Of a stretch of 25,939 bases of DNA, positions 7,351-14,782 are shown piece by piece; the first letter of the stretch is position 1, and every line of letters begins with the position of its first letter. The notes under the pieces were generated by a model. That model had not been told where the DNA came from and did not search any database. It was given only the letters and a program-made list of their open reading frames with translations. This DNA is from an uncultured Collinsella sp. Lineage in GTDB: Bacteria > Actinomycetota > Coriobacteriia > Coriobacteriales > Coriobacteriaceae. Both the position numbers and the translations under genes were made by a program. The DNA lies in NCBI GenBank assembly GCA_900549745.1, contig URPJ01000020.1, forward strand, positions 1 to 25,939, written 5' to 3'.

Positions 7351-8180
7351 GCGCAGCTCTTTTCCTCATAGGCCTTGAGGGACTCGCCCTCTTCGGAACG
7401 GTAAGCGGCCTGGCGGGCACGAAGGTCATCCCAGTCGACCAGGGTGGCATCGAAGTCGGGGCCGTCGACGCAAGCGAACTTGGTTACGCCGCCCACCTCG
7501 ACGCGGCAGCAGCCGCACATACCGGTGCCGTCAACCATGATGGGGTTGAGCGACGCGGTTATGGGGGTGTCATATTTCTGGGCGGTGAGGGTCGAGAACT
7601 TCATCATCGGAACGGGGCCGACGCAGAAGACCTGGCTCACGGCCTTGTCCTGCAGCAGGCGCTCCAACGGAGCGGTGACAACGCCCTGCTCGCCGTAGGA
7701 GCCGTCGTCAGTGGTGATGTGGATGTGGTCCTCGTCGAGGAGCTCGCGGAACTGGTCCTCCATGAGCAGGAGGTCCTTGGTGCGGGCGCCCATGATGGCG
7801 TGAACTTCGTGACCGGTCTCGACCAAGTGCTTGGCGACCGGGAAGGCAATTGCCAGGCCGACGCCGCCGCCAATGACGGCGCAGGGGCCCTCGGCCATCT
7901 CGGTGGGAACGCCCAGCGGGCCCACGACGTCGCGCAGCGACTCGCCGGCCTCGTAGGTGGAAAGCATCTCGGTGGTCTTGCCGATCACCATGAAGATGAA
8001 CTCGACCCAGCCCTCGTCACCGTTCCAGCCGGCCAGGGTAAACGGGACGCGCTCGCCCGTCTCGTTGGCGCGGACCATGAGGAACTGTCCAGCGTGCGCA
8101 TGCTTGGCGATTGCGGGCGCCTCGATGCGGAACTTGAACACCTTCTCCGAGAACTGCGTCTTCTCCAGGATCTTATACAT
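7341..8180 (-). CDS. Sulfide/dihydroorotate dehydrogenase-like FAD/NAD-binding subunit (NfnA/SudB-like)
   Basis: A 279-residue ferredoxin-reductase-fold protein. It has an FAD-binding beta-barrel (about 1-100, with VPFTLAGW where related proteins carry RP(L/I)S-type residues), then an NAD-binding domain starting at GGGVGLAIAFPVAKHL. A C-terminal [2Fe-2S] motif GTGMCGCCRVEVGG...FACVDGPDFD matches the PyrK/NfnA family. With the overlapping downstream gene it would form an NfnAB complex coupling NADH, NADPH and ferredoxin in the cytoplasm, a common redox balancer in anaerobes. The ATG at 8180 is supported by GAGAGGGG 5 bases upstream. A TATAAT box and a dyad lie further upstream. Its exact electron partners cannot be read from sequence. 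Confidence 0.87.
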   Translation of the reverse strand: MYKILEKTQFSEKVFKFRIEAPAIAKHAHAGQFLMVRANETGERVPFTLAGWNGDEGWVEFIFMVIGKTTEMLSTYEAGESLRDVVGPLGVPTEMAEGPCAVIGGGVGLAIAFPVAKHLVETGHEVHAIMGARTKDLLLMEDQFRELLDEDHIHITTDDGSYGEQGVVTAPLERLLQDKAVSQVFCVGPVPMMKFSTLTAQKYDTPITASLNPIMVDGTGMCGCCRVEVGGVTKFACVDGPDFDATLVDWDDLRARQAAYRSEEGESLKAYEEKSCACH

Positions 8181-8246
8181 AGAACCCCTCTCTTGTTAGG
8201 GCCGCCGAACCGTGCCTCCACGGAAATGGACGGTAGCCCGAATAAA

Positions 8247-8281
8247 ACCGTACGTGCACAGGCGTTGTGCAGACATACGGT
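8247..8281 (-). promoter_or_regulatory. Dyad in the 5' leader of the nfnAB-type operon, candidate operator
   Basis: Outer arms accgta / tacggt and inner arms tgcac / gtgca form one symmetrical 35-base dyad. It lies just downstream of the predicted transcription start, so it could be a repressor site or a leader hairpin. No known operator consensus is recognised. Confidence 0.45.
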
Positions 8282-8285
8282 GCAA

Positions 8286-8291
8286 ATTATA
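8286..8291 (-). promoter_or_regulatory. Likely -10 box (TATAAT) of the nfnAB-type operon
   Basis: A perfect TATAAT on the minus strand lies about 105 bases upstream of the first gene. The -35 region is weak, which fits an activated promoter or simply a poor match. It is the best promoter-like hexamer in this gap. Confidence 0.5.
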
Positions 8292-8370
8292 CCCTCATGG
8301 ACATGTCACTTACGTGTGTCTTCGGCGGTTGGGAGCAGGGTTTATCCACTTTGGCCTACCAAAGGGGGAG

Positions 8371-8535
8371 AGGTTTATTTTGGCAGGTTTTATCGGGTAA
8401 AACGGCAAAGGGGCCAGCCTCGGGTTGCAATGAGGCCGGCCCCCTTTGGGGTGCTATGTGTGTATGGCGGTGCGCGGTTTATTGCGATGCGGCCGCTGCG
8501 GCGTTTCCGCAGTTAAAACCTGCCAAAATAAACCT
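8371..8535. repeat. 165 bp element with 22 bp perfect terminal inverted repeats
   Basis: The ends aggtttattttggcaggtt(tta) at 8371-8392 and its reverse complement at 8514-8535 match at all 22 bases. The match extends outward by GGGA with one mismatch. The interior holds no convincing gene, only the hairpin at 8407-8447. It fills most of the non-coding gap between pth and the nfnAB-type operon. A miniature inverted-repeat element is a reasonable reading, but no target-site duplication is obvious. Confidence 0.7.
8407..8447 (-). terminator. GC-rich hairpin, probable pth terminator
   Basis: Arms aaaggggccagcctc and gaggccggcccccttt pair apart from one bulge and one mismatch. On the minus strand the hairpin ends in TTTGCCGTTTT, downstream of pth. 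It is nested inside the 165 bp inverted-repeat element. Confidence 0.55.
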
Positions 8536-8553
8536 ATCCCTAAATGATAGGTT

Positions 8554-9183
8554 TTAGTGCTTGCCGTTGGCGGAGGCGGCGCCGTTGACGTGGTCGCGGG
8601 CATAGATCACGCCGTGCACGATTGCCAGACCGGCGGCATCTGCGGCGCGGGCGCAGGTGTCCTGGAAATCCTCGGCCTCGCGGGCGCGCAGCTGCTTAAG
8701 CACGTAGTCGGCGACGGCCATCTTGCCGGGAGGGTTGCCGATGCCGGTGCGGATGCGGCTGAAGTCGCGGCTGCCCATCTTGTCGATGATGGAGCGCAGG
8801 CCGTTGTGACCGGCATGGCCTCCGCCCACCTTGACGCGCACGTCACCGGCGGGAATGTCGAGCTCGTCGTGGATCACGAGCAGCTCCTCGGCCTTGATTT
8901 TGTACTCGCGGCAGAGCTTGGAGATGGGACCGCCCGAGGTATTCATGTATGACTGCGGCTTGACCAGTACAATCTGGCGCTTGCCTCCCTCTTCCTCGGG
9001 ATCGTTGATGTTGATGAGCGCGACCTCGGCGCCTGCCTGGTTTTTCCAGTACGTGACACCGGCCTGACGGGCCAACTCGTCGATTGCTTTGAAGCCAGCG
9101 TTGTGGCGGGTCTCGGCATACTCATCGCCAGGGTTGCCAAGCCCGGCAACCATGCGAATCTTAAGCGGCTGTGCAGCTGCCAT
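8554..9183 (-). CDS. pth: Peptidyl-tRNA hydrolase
   Basis: Cytosolic esterase that releases peptides from peptidyl-tRNA that drops off the ribosome, recycling the tRNA. Family motifs are all present: MVAGLGNPGDEYAETRHNAGF with the catalytic His, SYMNTSG with the substrate-binding Asn, HDELDIPAG with the catalytic Asp, and GGGHAGHNGLRSI followed by FSRIRTGIGNPP. At 209 residues it is slightly longer than typical bacterial Pth (about 190), with the excess in a C-terminal tail. The start at 9183 has AAAGGAAG upstream. In many Gram-positive genomes pth follows glmU and prs. Here it lies in that order and orientation but is separated from prs by an extra gene and two repeat elements. Confidence 0.95.
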   Translation of the reverse strand: MAAAQPLKIRMVAGLGNPGDEYAETRHNAGFKAIDELARQAGVTYWKNQAGAEVALININDPEEEGGKRQIVLVKPQSYMNTSGGPISKLCREYKIKAEELLVIHDELDIPAGDVRVKVGGGHAGHNGLRSIIDKMGSRDFSRIRTGIGNPPGKMAVADYVLKQLRAREAEDFQDTCARAADAAGLAIVHGVIYARDHVNGAASANGKH

Positions 9184-9297
9184 GTGCTTCCTTTCGTCGA
9201 TTTGTCGCCTGCTATGGTGAGCGACCCTGTTGCCGCTGTCAAATGGAGGGTAATTGAGGGCGTTTAGGGGCGTTTGGACGGCCGTCGAAATCAGAGG

Positions 9298-9501
9298 TGG
9301 ACAGTTAGTTCGGATACGTATAAGTTCTGAGGACTCGAAGTGCTCAATTCAATGCCGATACGTTGCTTTGGAGCTTTAGTTAGTCCATATGGCGCTGTTT
9401 TGAAGTCTACCCTGCCTTCAAATAGGGCGAATGGTATAGAGATAGCCGCAAAACAGCCTAATTCAATGTGTCCATTTATACGTATTTGAACTAACTGTCC
9501 A
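9298..9501. repeat. 204 bp inverted-repeat-ended element, copy 1
   Basis: Terminal inverted repeats of 25 bases (9298-9322 and 9477-9501) match at 23 positions. The outer ends read tggacagttagttc and gaactaactgtcca, with an inner atacgtata. A second copy with the same ends lies at 10826-11018. The two copies flank the orphan gene at 9535-10662. The interior carries no convincing gene and is richer in A+T than the surroundings. Confidence 0.85.
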
Positions 9502-9534
9502 GTCCTGTTCGGCGGCGCGCGGGTGATTCGCCGT

Positions 9535-10662
9535 TTAGACCGGCGCAAGGCTGATTCCGGCCCGCAGGGCGTTGAGCCAAGCGGCCTGACGCCTGCGATA
9601 GCCCTTGATACGGTATCGGAATCGGACTCCCGCGAGTCGATGCATCGTTTGGGCGAAGGCTTCGAGTGCAACAAGGTCTTTCATTTGGTCGCGATTGATA
9701 ACCAGGACGTGGATGCCCATTGCCTTGAGGCCATTATTTCGATTGCCATCGTGGATGCGAGCGTTTTGAAGCTCGTGCCCAATTCCGTTGTATTCGTTGT
9801 CGACTCCGGCTGCCGGGCAATATAGGTCACAGATGGCATAGGGGATGCCCGAGGACATGTTGACCGCAAGGGTGTCGAAGTCGATTCGATAGTTGAGTAG
9901 CAGGCCTCCCATGGGCAGGCTGCAACATCCGAATCCGCCAAAGCGCATGGGCGCTCCGAGAACGGCAAACATTAGGGATTCGGCTGGGGATGCAGATCCG
10001 GGTCGGGCGAGCTTGACTGCCGTGCGAAACGAGGTGTATGAGCTGCTTTTGGCAAGCTGTGCAACAGTCTCGAGCTCTTCGATGGTCGTGGCGGGCTCGC
10101 ATTTGTAGTGTGCCTGTTCGTAGCGGGTTTCGTTCTGTTGCTCGACCACCGACTGGTTGCCCAAGCAATCGAGATCGCCCGTCGCTGCGCAGCCATCGCC
10201 CTTGGGCCAGATGTCGTCATGGGCAATGGGGTATGTTGCCCCGGGAGGAAGGGAGTAGGTTCCGAGCAGTTCCATGAGTAGCATCAAGGTTTTGGCGACT
10301 GATTCATTCTTGGAACAAAGCATGGCTGTCATGGCAGGAGACGTAGCGTAGATGTCGGCCTCGACGTGCATAATTGCACCTTCAGGAAGCGGAGCGGAGA
10401 GAATATGCTGAAGAAGTCGCTTGTCGGGGCGCCTGTTGTCTTCGTTTGAAACGAGAAGATCGAGCAGTTCGGAATCATCTTCATTCCAGGCGTCGAGTAT
10501 CGAAAGTGCGCCAAAGTCTATCGCGTCATTGTTGGGAATGCAGCCAGCCAAGGCCTGTGCTTGCTGTTCGCTATCAACGGAGTCCCAGGGTAGGGCAGAG
10601 TACGCCCGTCGTGCGCGACGAATTGCGCGGAGGGCGGAGAGATGTGAAATCACGGTCGTCAT
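9535..10662 (-). CDS. Uncharacterised protein with a possible DUF559/Vsr-like nuclease fold at its C-terminus
   Basis: A 375-residue protein that I do not recognise with certainty. The N-terminus ISHLSALRAIRRARRAY resembles AbiEi-like or endonuclease-associated proteins of Coriobacteria only loosely. Near the C-terminus (about 273-323) the pattern D279-LYCP, E290-YNG, H296, D305-xx-R308-xx-GL312, G316-x-x-VLVIN matches the order of conserved residues in DUF559/very-short-patch-repair nuclease-like folds. This makes a PD-(D/E)XK-type enzyme plausible, not proven. There are no signal peptide or membrane segments. No clear ribosome site precedes ATG 10662. Its codon use is less GC-biased than its neighbours. 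It sits between two copies of an inverted-repeat element and interrupts a conserved gene order, consistent with acquisition. Confidence 0.75.
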   Translation of the reverse strand: MTTVISHLSALRAIRRARRAYSALPWDSVDSEQQAQALAGCIPNNDAIDFGALSILDAWNEDDSELLDLLVSNEDNRRPDKRLLQHILSAPLPEGAIMHVEADIYATSPAMTAMLCSKNESVAKTLMLLMELLGTYSLPPGATYPIAHDDIWPKGDGCAATGDLDCLGNQSVVEQQNETRYEQAHYKCEPATTIEELETVAQLAKSSSYTSFRTAVKLARPGSASPAESLMFAVLGAPMRFGGFGCCSLPMGGLLLNYRIDFDTLAVNMSSGIPYAICDLYCPAAGVDNEYNGIGHELQNARIHDGNRNNGLKAMGIHVLVINRDQMKDLVALEAFAQTMHRLAGVRFRYRIKGYRRRQAAWLNALRAGISLAPV

Positions 10663-10825
10663 AGCTATAACGTACTAAGTTGGCGGCAGAATGCGACCGC
10701 CATACCGTTCTTTTCGCTCAGCGGGGCGCTGCGCGCCATGAACGGCTGGGTGTTATGAAATCGGTGGAATCGGTTGAGGGGATTGCAGGAAATTGAGCTC
10801 TGCCGCGAAGGTTGACGATAGCTAC

Positions 10826-11018
10826 TGGACAGTTAGTTCAGATACGTATAAGACGGCGGGCGTTCGAGGCGTTTCTAAGGGCTTTCGAGGGCGATTTGAG
10901 GGTAAATATGCGGCGGTCGTACTCGAAAGCGATGAGCTTTGGGCAGTATGGCGTTCGCCGGGGAGCTCAGAACGGCCTTTGGAGCTTTAAAAAAATACGT
11001 ATCTGAACTAATTGTCCA
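10826..11018. repeat. 193 bp inverted-repeat-ended element, copy 2
   Basis: Terminal inverted repeats (10826-10850 and 10994-11018) match at 23 of 25 bases and have the same tggacag...ctgtcca-type ends as the copy at 9298-9501. The interior is much more GC-rich and only weakly similar to copy 1, so mainly the ends are conserved. Together with the terminator it fills the gap between prs and the orphan gene. Confidence 0.85.
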
Positions 11019-11041
11019 GGGAAGGTTGTCGAGGGGTAGAA

Positions 11042-11071
11042 AAAGGGTCGGAAGCGAGCTTCCGACCCTTT
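11042..11071 (-). terminator. Terminator of prs
   Basis: Perfect 13 bp arms aaagggtcggaag / cttccgacccttt with a 4-base loop. The minus strand continues TTTC past the stem. It lies 33 bases downstream of the prs stop codon and would separate prs from the inserted segment. Confidence 0.88.
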
Positions 11072-11104
11072 AAAAACACCAAAGATGATGAGATGCACGC
11101 TGGA

Positions 11105-12091
11105 TTACAGCGCGAAGTCGCCGCCGACGAGCGTGGAGACGGGCTCCTCGTGGTAAACGGCGGAGATGGCCTGAGCGAACTCCTCGGCGACCGAGATGGT
11201 CTTGATCTTGCCGCCGACCTCGACGGGAATGGCGTCGGTGACGAGGCACTCGACGATCGGGGCGTCGTTCAGACGCTCGATGGCCGGACCGGAGAAGATG
11301 CCGTGGGTGGCGCATACGTAGATGTCGCCGGCGCCCATAGCCTTGAGCTCCTTGACGTTGGCGCACAGGGTGCCTGCGGTGTCGATCATGTCGTCGTTGA
11401 TGATGCAGGTCTTGCCCTTGATGTCACCGATGATGCCCATGACCTCGGCGGCGTTGTGGCGCGGACGGCCCTTGTGGGCGATGGCCAGGTCGCAGCCGAG
11501 CATGTCGGACAGCTTCTTGGCGGCCTTGGCGCGGCCCACATCGGGGGAGACGACAACCAGGTTGTCGGTGTCGAAGTGCATGTCGTTGTAGTACTGGCCA
11601 AACAGCGGCAGCGCGGACAGGTGGTTAACCGGGATATCGAAGAAGCCCTGAATCTGGCCCTGGTGCAGGTCGAGGGTGATGATGCGGTTGACGCCGGCGC
11701 GCTCGAGCAGGTTGGCGACGAGGCGGGCGGTGATGGGCTCACGCGGGCCGGCCTTGCGGTCCTGACGGGCATAGCCGTAGTGGGTGATAACGGCGGTGAT
11801 GGAGCGGGCGGATGCGCGCTTGGCAGCGTCGGTGGCGATGAGCAGCTCCATGAGCATGTCGTTGACGTTGCCGCCGGCCACGGACTGAATCAGGAAGACG
11901 TCGGCGCCGCGGACGGTCTCGTCGTAGCGGGCGTAAATCTCACCGTTGGCGAACTGCTTTAGCGTAAGGCCCGAAAGCTCGACCCCAAGGAACTCAGCGA
12001 TCTTCTGAGCGAGGGGACGGTTGGAGGAACCGGAATACACGCGGATGGACTTGCGCATATTCTCCGACTTCTCGGGATCATTAATCGGCAT
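11105..12091 (-). CDS. prs: Ribose-phosphate pyrophosphokinase
   Basis: Cytosolic enzyme making PRPP from ribose 5-phosphate and ATP for nucleotide, histidine and NAD synthesis. The 328-residue sequence has the class I features: KQFANGEIYARYDETVRGADVF near the N-terminus, HYGYARQDRKAGPREPI, the flexible-loop/ATP region DLHQGQIQGFFDIPVNHL, VVVSPDVGRAKAAKKLS, and the PRPP-binding loop DDMIDTAGT. The start at 12091 is supported by AAGGAGAAGG just upstream. An internal Met at residue 12 (MRKSIRVYSG) would give a shorter form similar to many homologues. It lies 191 bases downstream of glmU, the same neighbour order as in many Gram-positives, but a terminator lies between them. Confidence 0.96.
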   Translation of the reverse strand: MPINDPEKSENMRKSIRVYSGSSNRPLAQKIAEFLGVELSGLTLKQFANGEIYARYDETVRGADVFLIQSVAGGNVNDMLMELLIATDAAKRASARSITAVITHYGYARQDRKAGPREPITARLVANLLERAGVNRIITLDLHQGQIQGFFDIPVNHLSALPLFGQYYNDMHFDTDNLVVVSPDVGRAKAAKKLSDMLGCDLAIAHKGRPRHNAAEVMGIIGDIKGKTCIINDDMIDTAGTLCANVKELKAMGAGDIYVCATHGIFSGPAIERLNDAPIVECLVTDAIPVEVGGKIKTISVAEEFAQAISAVYHEEPVSTLVGGDFAL

Positions 12092-12235
12092 TACCCTTCT
12101 CCTTTATATCGAATGCCATATAGATGCCTTGTTGCATTGTAACCGCGCGGCGGGGTTTATCGAGTCTTGATAACGTCTTTACCGTCAACGGACACGAACC
12201 GACCACTCATCCGGCCGCGCAGGTCAGCATAGAAA

Positions 12236-12265
12236 AAGGAGCCGTCCCCACGGAAGCGGCTCCTT
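12236..12265 (-). terminator. Terminator of glmU
   Basis: Arms aaggagccg and cggctcctt form a hairpin, read on the minus strand into TTTTTCT. It lies 17 bases after the glmU stop codon. prs downstream therefore probably has its own promoter in 12092-12235, where a minus-strand TACAAT occurs at 12136-12141. Confidence 0.85.
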
Positions 12266-12282
12266 AGATGCTTGGTAAAACG

Positions 12283-13695
12283 TTATACCTCGTCGTCCTC
12301 GTGCAGGCGGCGGCGATAATCGGCGGCCCAGCCCTCAATATTTACCTGACGGGCGCGGCCCAGACCGAGTGCGTCTGCCGGGACCGGCTCAGTGATGACG
12401 GAGCCGGCGGCCACGAGCGCGCCGTCGCCAATCTGGGCGGGCGCGACCATCATGGTATCGGAACCGATGAAGGCATCCTTGCCGATGACGGTTTTGTGCT
12501 TGTGTACGCCGTCGTAGTTGCAGGTGATGGAGCCGGCGCCCACGTTGACGCCGGAGCCCATGGTCGTGTCGCCGATGTAGGACAGGTGCGGCACCTTGGA
12601 GCCCTCGCCGATCGTGGACTTCTTGATCTCCACGTGCGTGCCGGCCTTGGAGCCGTCGAGCATGTGGGTACCCGGGCGCAGGTAGGCGCGCGGGCCGCAG
12701 TCGACGCCGTTCTCGATGACGGCCTCGATGGCGATGGTCTCATCGATGATGCAGCCGCTGCCGACGGTGGTGTCGGTGAGACGGCTGTTGGGGCCGAGCT
12801 GGCACTCCTCGCCCACGGTGACGTGGCCGATCAGGTGCGTCTGCGGCCACACGACGGTGTCGCGGCCGATGGTGGCGTCGGGGCCGATCCAGGCCTGCGT
12901 GGGGTCGATGAAGGTAACGCCCTCGGCCATCCAGTGCTCGTTGATGCGGTCGCGCGCGATGGCGGTGAGCTGCGCGAGCTGGATGCGGCTGTTGACGCCC
13001 AGGCCGTCGCGGTAGTCATCGCAGTGGAAGATGGAGACTGCCTGGCCGTGGCCCTTGAGGATCTCGAGCATGTCGGGCAGATAGTACTCGGACTGCGCGT
13101 TGTCGTTGCCGATCTCGTCAATGTGCGCGGCGAGCTGCGCGCCGTCGAAGGCGTAGCAGCCGGCGTTGCACTCGAGCAGCGTGGCGGCCTGCTCGGGTGT
13201 GCAGTCCTTCTGCTCGATGATGCGTTCGATCTGGCCGTCGGCACCCAGCTTGATGCGGCCGTAGCCGAAGGGGTCGGGCGGGGTCATGGTCATGACGGTG
13301 CAGGCGAGCTCGCCGGTGGCGACGGTCTGCGCGAACTTGGCGACGGTGTCGGCGGTGATGAGCGGCAGGTCGCCGTTGAGCACGACGACGGGGCCTTGCG
13401 TGATGCCGCAGGCCTCGAGCGCGACCTTCACGGCGTGACCGGTGCCCAGGCGCTCGGTCTGCTCAACGCACTCGACTTTGGTGGCGCTGTTGGCGTAGGC
13501 GCCGTCGATAAGGGCGCGCATCTCGTCGGCGTGGCTGCCGATGACGACCACGACGCGGCTGCAGCCGGCCTTGATGGTGGCGTCGACGATCCACTGGACC
13601 ATGGGCTTGCCCAGGATCTTGTGCGAAACCTTGCAGTGGTTCGACTTCATGCGGGTGCCCTCGCCGGCAGCGAGGATAATTGCGGTTGCGTCCAT
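12283..13695 (-). CDS. glmU: Bifunctional UDP-N-acetylglucosamine pyrophosphorylase / glucosamine-1-phosphate N-acetyltransferase
   Basis: Makes UDP-GlcNAc for peptidoglycan. The C-terminal domain acetylates glucosamine-1-phosphate, and the N-terminal domain transfers UMP. The N-terminus has the nucleotidyltransferase signature ILAAGEGTRMKS with KVSHKILGKPM, then EQTERLGTGHAV and the DLPL metal-site region (VVVLNGDLPLI). From about residue 260 come left-handed beta-helix hexapeptide repeats (IGPDATIGRDTVVWPQTHL onwards) with the acetyltransferase motif YDGVHKHKTVIGKDAFIGSD. The frame is open to 13905, but ATG 13695 is preferred because CAGGAGATCAC precedes it and the homologous N-terminus starts there, giving 470 residues, near the usual 455-460. 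It is divergent from the ECF transporter genes. Confidence 0.95.
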   Translation of the reverse strand: MDATAIILAAGEGTRMKSNHCKVSHKILGKPMVQWIVDATIKAGCSRVVVVIGSHADEMRALIDGAYANSATKVECVEQTERLGTGHAVKVALEACGITQGPVVVLNGDLPLITADTVAKFAQTVATGELACTVMTMTPPDPFGYGRIKLGADGQIERIIEQKDCTPEQAATLLECNAGCYAFDGAQLAAHIDEIGNDNAQSEYYLPDMLEILKGHGQAVSIFHCDDYRDGLGVNSRIQLAQLTAIARDRINEHWMAEGVTFIDPTQAWIGPDATIGRDTVVWPQTHLIGHVTVGEECQLGPNSRLTDTTVGSGCIIDETIAIEAVIENGVDCGPRAYLRPGTHMLDGSKAGTHVEIKKSTIGEGSKVPHLSYIGDTTMGSGVNVGAGSITCNYDGVHKHKTVIGKDAFIGSDTMMVAPAQIGDGALVAAGSVITEPVPADALGLGRARQVNIEGWAADYRRRLHEDDEV

Positions 13696-13888
13696 GTGAT
13701 CTCCTGTTACGTTATAGAGACGTGCGTTTGGAAACGATACACGGCGCAATATGATACCGCAGGCATATGTTGAGCGCGTAGCGATTGGTTTGCGGCGGTT
13801 GAGGCTTGCGCCGCCGGCGTGGCGTTTGCACTGCTTGCGTGCGGCGTTGGCGGTGCTGCGGAGCTGTCGTTTGAGCGAGGGGACGGGG

Positions 13889-14782
13889 GTGCCCGTGGAC
13901 AACATACAAGAGGAGTTTGGCGGCGAGCCCGTCGCGGCGTTCTCGATGTCGCATCCGGCTGTGCCGGCACTCTATATAGTGCTGACGCTGGGGCTCACCA
14001 TGTTCTCTATGCAGCCGGTGCTGATTGCGCTGTCACTTGCGGGCGGGCTGGCGTATGGATTTGCGACGCGTGGGGCTGCCCGCACGCTGGGCGCGCTTCG
14101 CTGGCAGCTGCCGGTGATTTTGATTATCGCGCTGGTCAATCCACTGTTTGGCACCTCGGGCTCGACGGAGCTGTTCCGCATTGGCATGCGCGCGGTGTAT
14201 CTGGAGAGCATGGTATATGGCCTGTGCATGGGTGGGCTGTTTGTGGCGAGCGTGCTGTGGTTTGAGGCCGCGGCGTCGATGCTCGAATACGACAAGGTGC
14301 TCGCGCTGCTGGGTAATGCCGCACCGGTGATCGCGCTCATGATCTCGATGTGCATGAGGCTTATCCCGCAGTTTTTGCGCCGCGGTCGTACGGTGCTGGC
14401 GGTGCAGGATGCGATTGACGTGCCGGGGCGCGCGCCGGCCGATCCCGTGCGCTCGCGTCTGCGGGCGTCAAGCGTGTTGATGGGCTGGGGCATGGAAGAT
14501 TCGCTGGATCGCGCGGACGCGATGCGCTCACGCGGGTGGGGTGCCGCGACGCGTCGTACGACGTATGCGCGGTATCGACTGGGACTCAGCGACGTTGCCG
14601 CGCTGGTTGGGCTTGCGCTGTTTGGCGTGGCCACGGCGGCAGTGGCGTGGACCGCGACGACGCAGTATTCGTTTTATCCGCAGCTCTCGGTGCCGGCGCC
14701 GTGGCTGGGCTATGTCGTGTACGCTGCCTGGATGGTGCTGCCTTGCGCGTTGCACGCGATTGATGAGAAGAGGTTTGGCTGA
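13889..14782 (+). CDS. ECF transporter T component (EcfT-like transmembrane subunit)
   Basis: Energy-coupling membrane subunit linking the ATPases to the substrate-binding S component. About five to six hydrophobic segments are visible (for example ALYIVLTLGLTMF, LPVILIIALVNPLF and a C-terminal WLGYVVYAAWMVLPCAL). The coupling-helix region contains MRLIPQFLRRGRTVLAVQDA and the ALLGNAAPVIALMISM stretch, with two Ala-Arg-Gly-like motifs such as MRSRGWG. The start is uncertain. GTG 13889, with GAGGGG upstream, is chosen over the open frame from 13751 and over ATG 13946. The stop overlaps the ATG of the ATPase gene by one base (TGATG), so translation is coupled. Confidence 0.82.
   Translation: MPVDNIQEEFGGEPVAAFSMSHPAVPALYIVLTLGLTMFSMQPVLIALSLAGGLAYGFATRGAARTLGALRWQLPVILIIALVNPLFGTSGSTELFRIGMRAVYLESMVYGLCMGGLFVASVLWFEAAASMLEYDKVLALLGNAAPVIALMISMCMRLIPQFLRRGRTVLAVQDAIDVPGRAPADPVRSRLRASSVLMGWGMEDSLDRADAMRSRGWGAATRRTTYARYRLGLSDVAALVGLALFGVATAAVAWTATTQYSFYPQLSVPAPWLGYVVYAAWMVLPCALHAIDEKRFG

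Noticed and set aside
6352..8516. Long plus-strand open frames opposite the nfnAB-type genes
   Set aside because: They mirror the real minus-strand genes with high-GC third positions. The predicted proteins have no recognisable domain.
9291..9674. Minus-strand frame running from the orphan gene across repeat copy 1
   Set aside because: It spans the inverted-repeat element and has no independent start. A similar TGQLVQIRI peptide arises from the repeat end in copy 2, so it is repeat translation and not a gene.
12268..13773. A 501-residue plus-strand frame opposite glmU
   Set aside because: It is the antisense shadow of glmU, whose motifs and start are clear.
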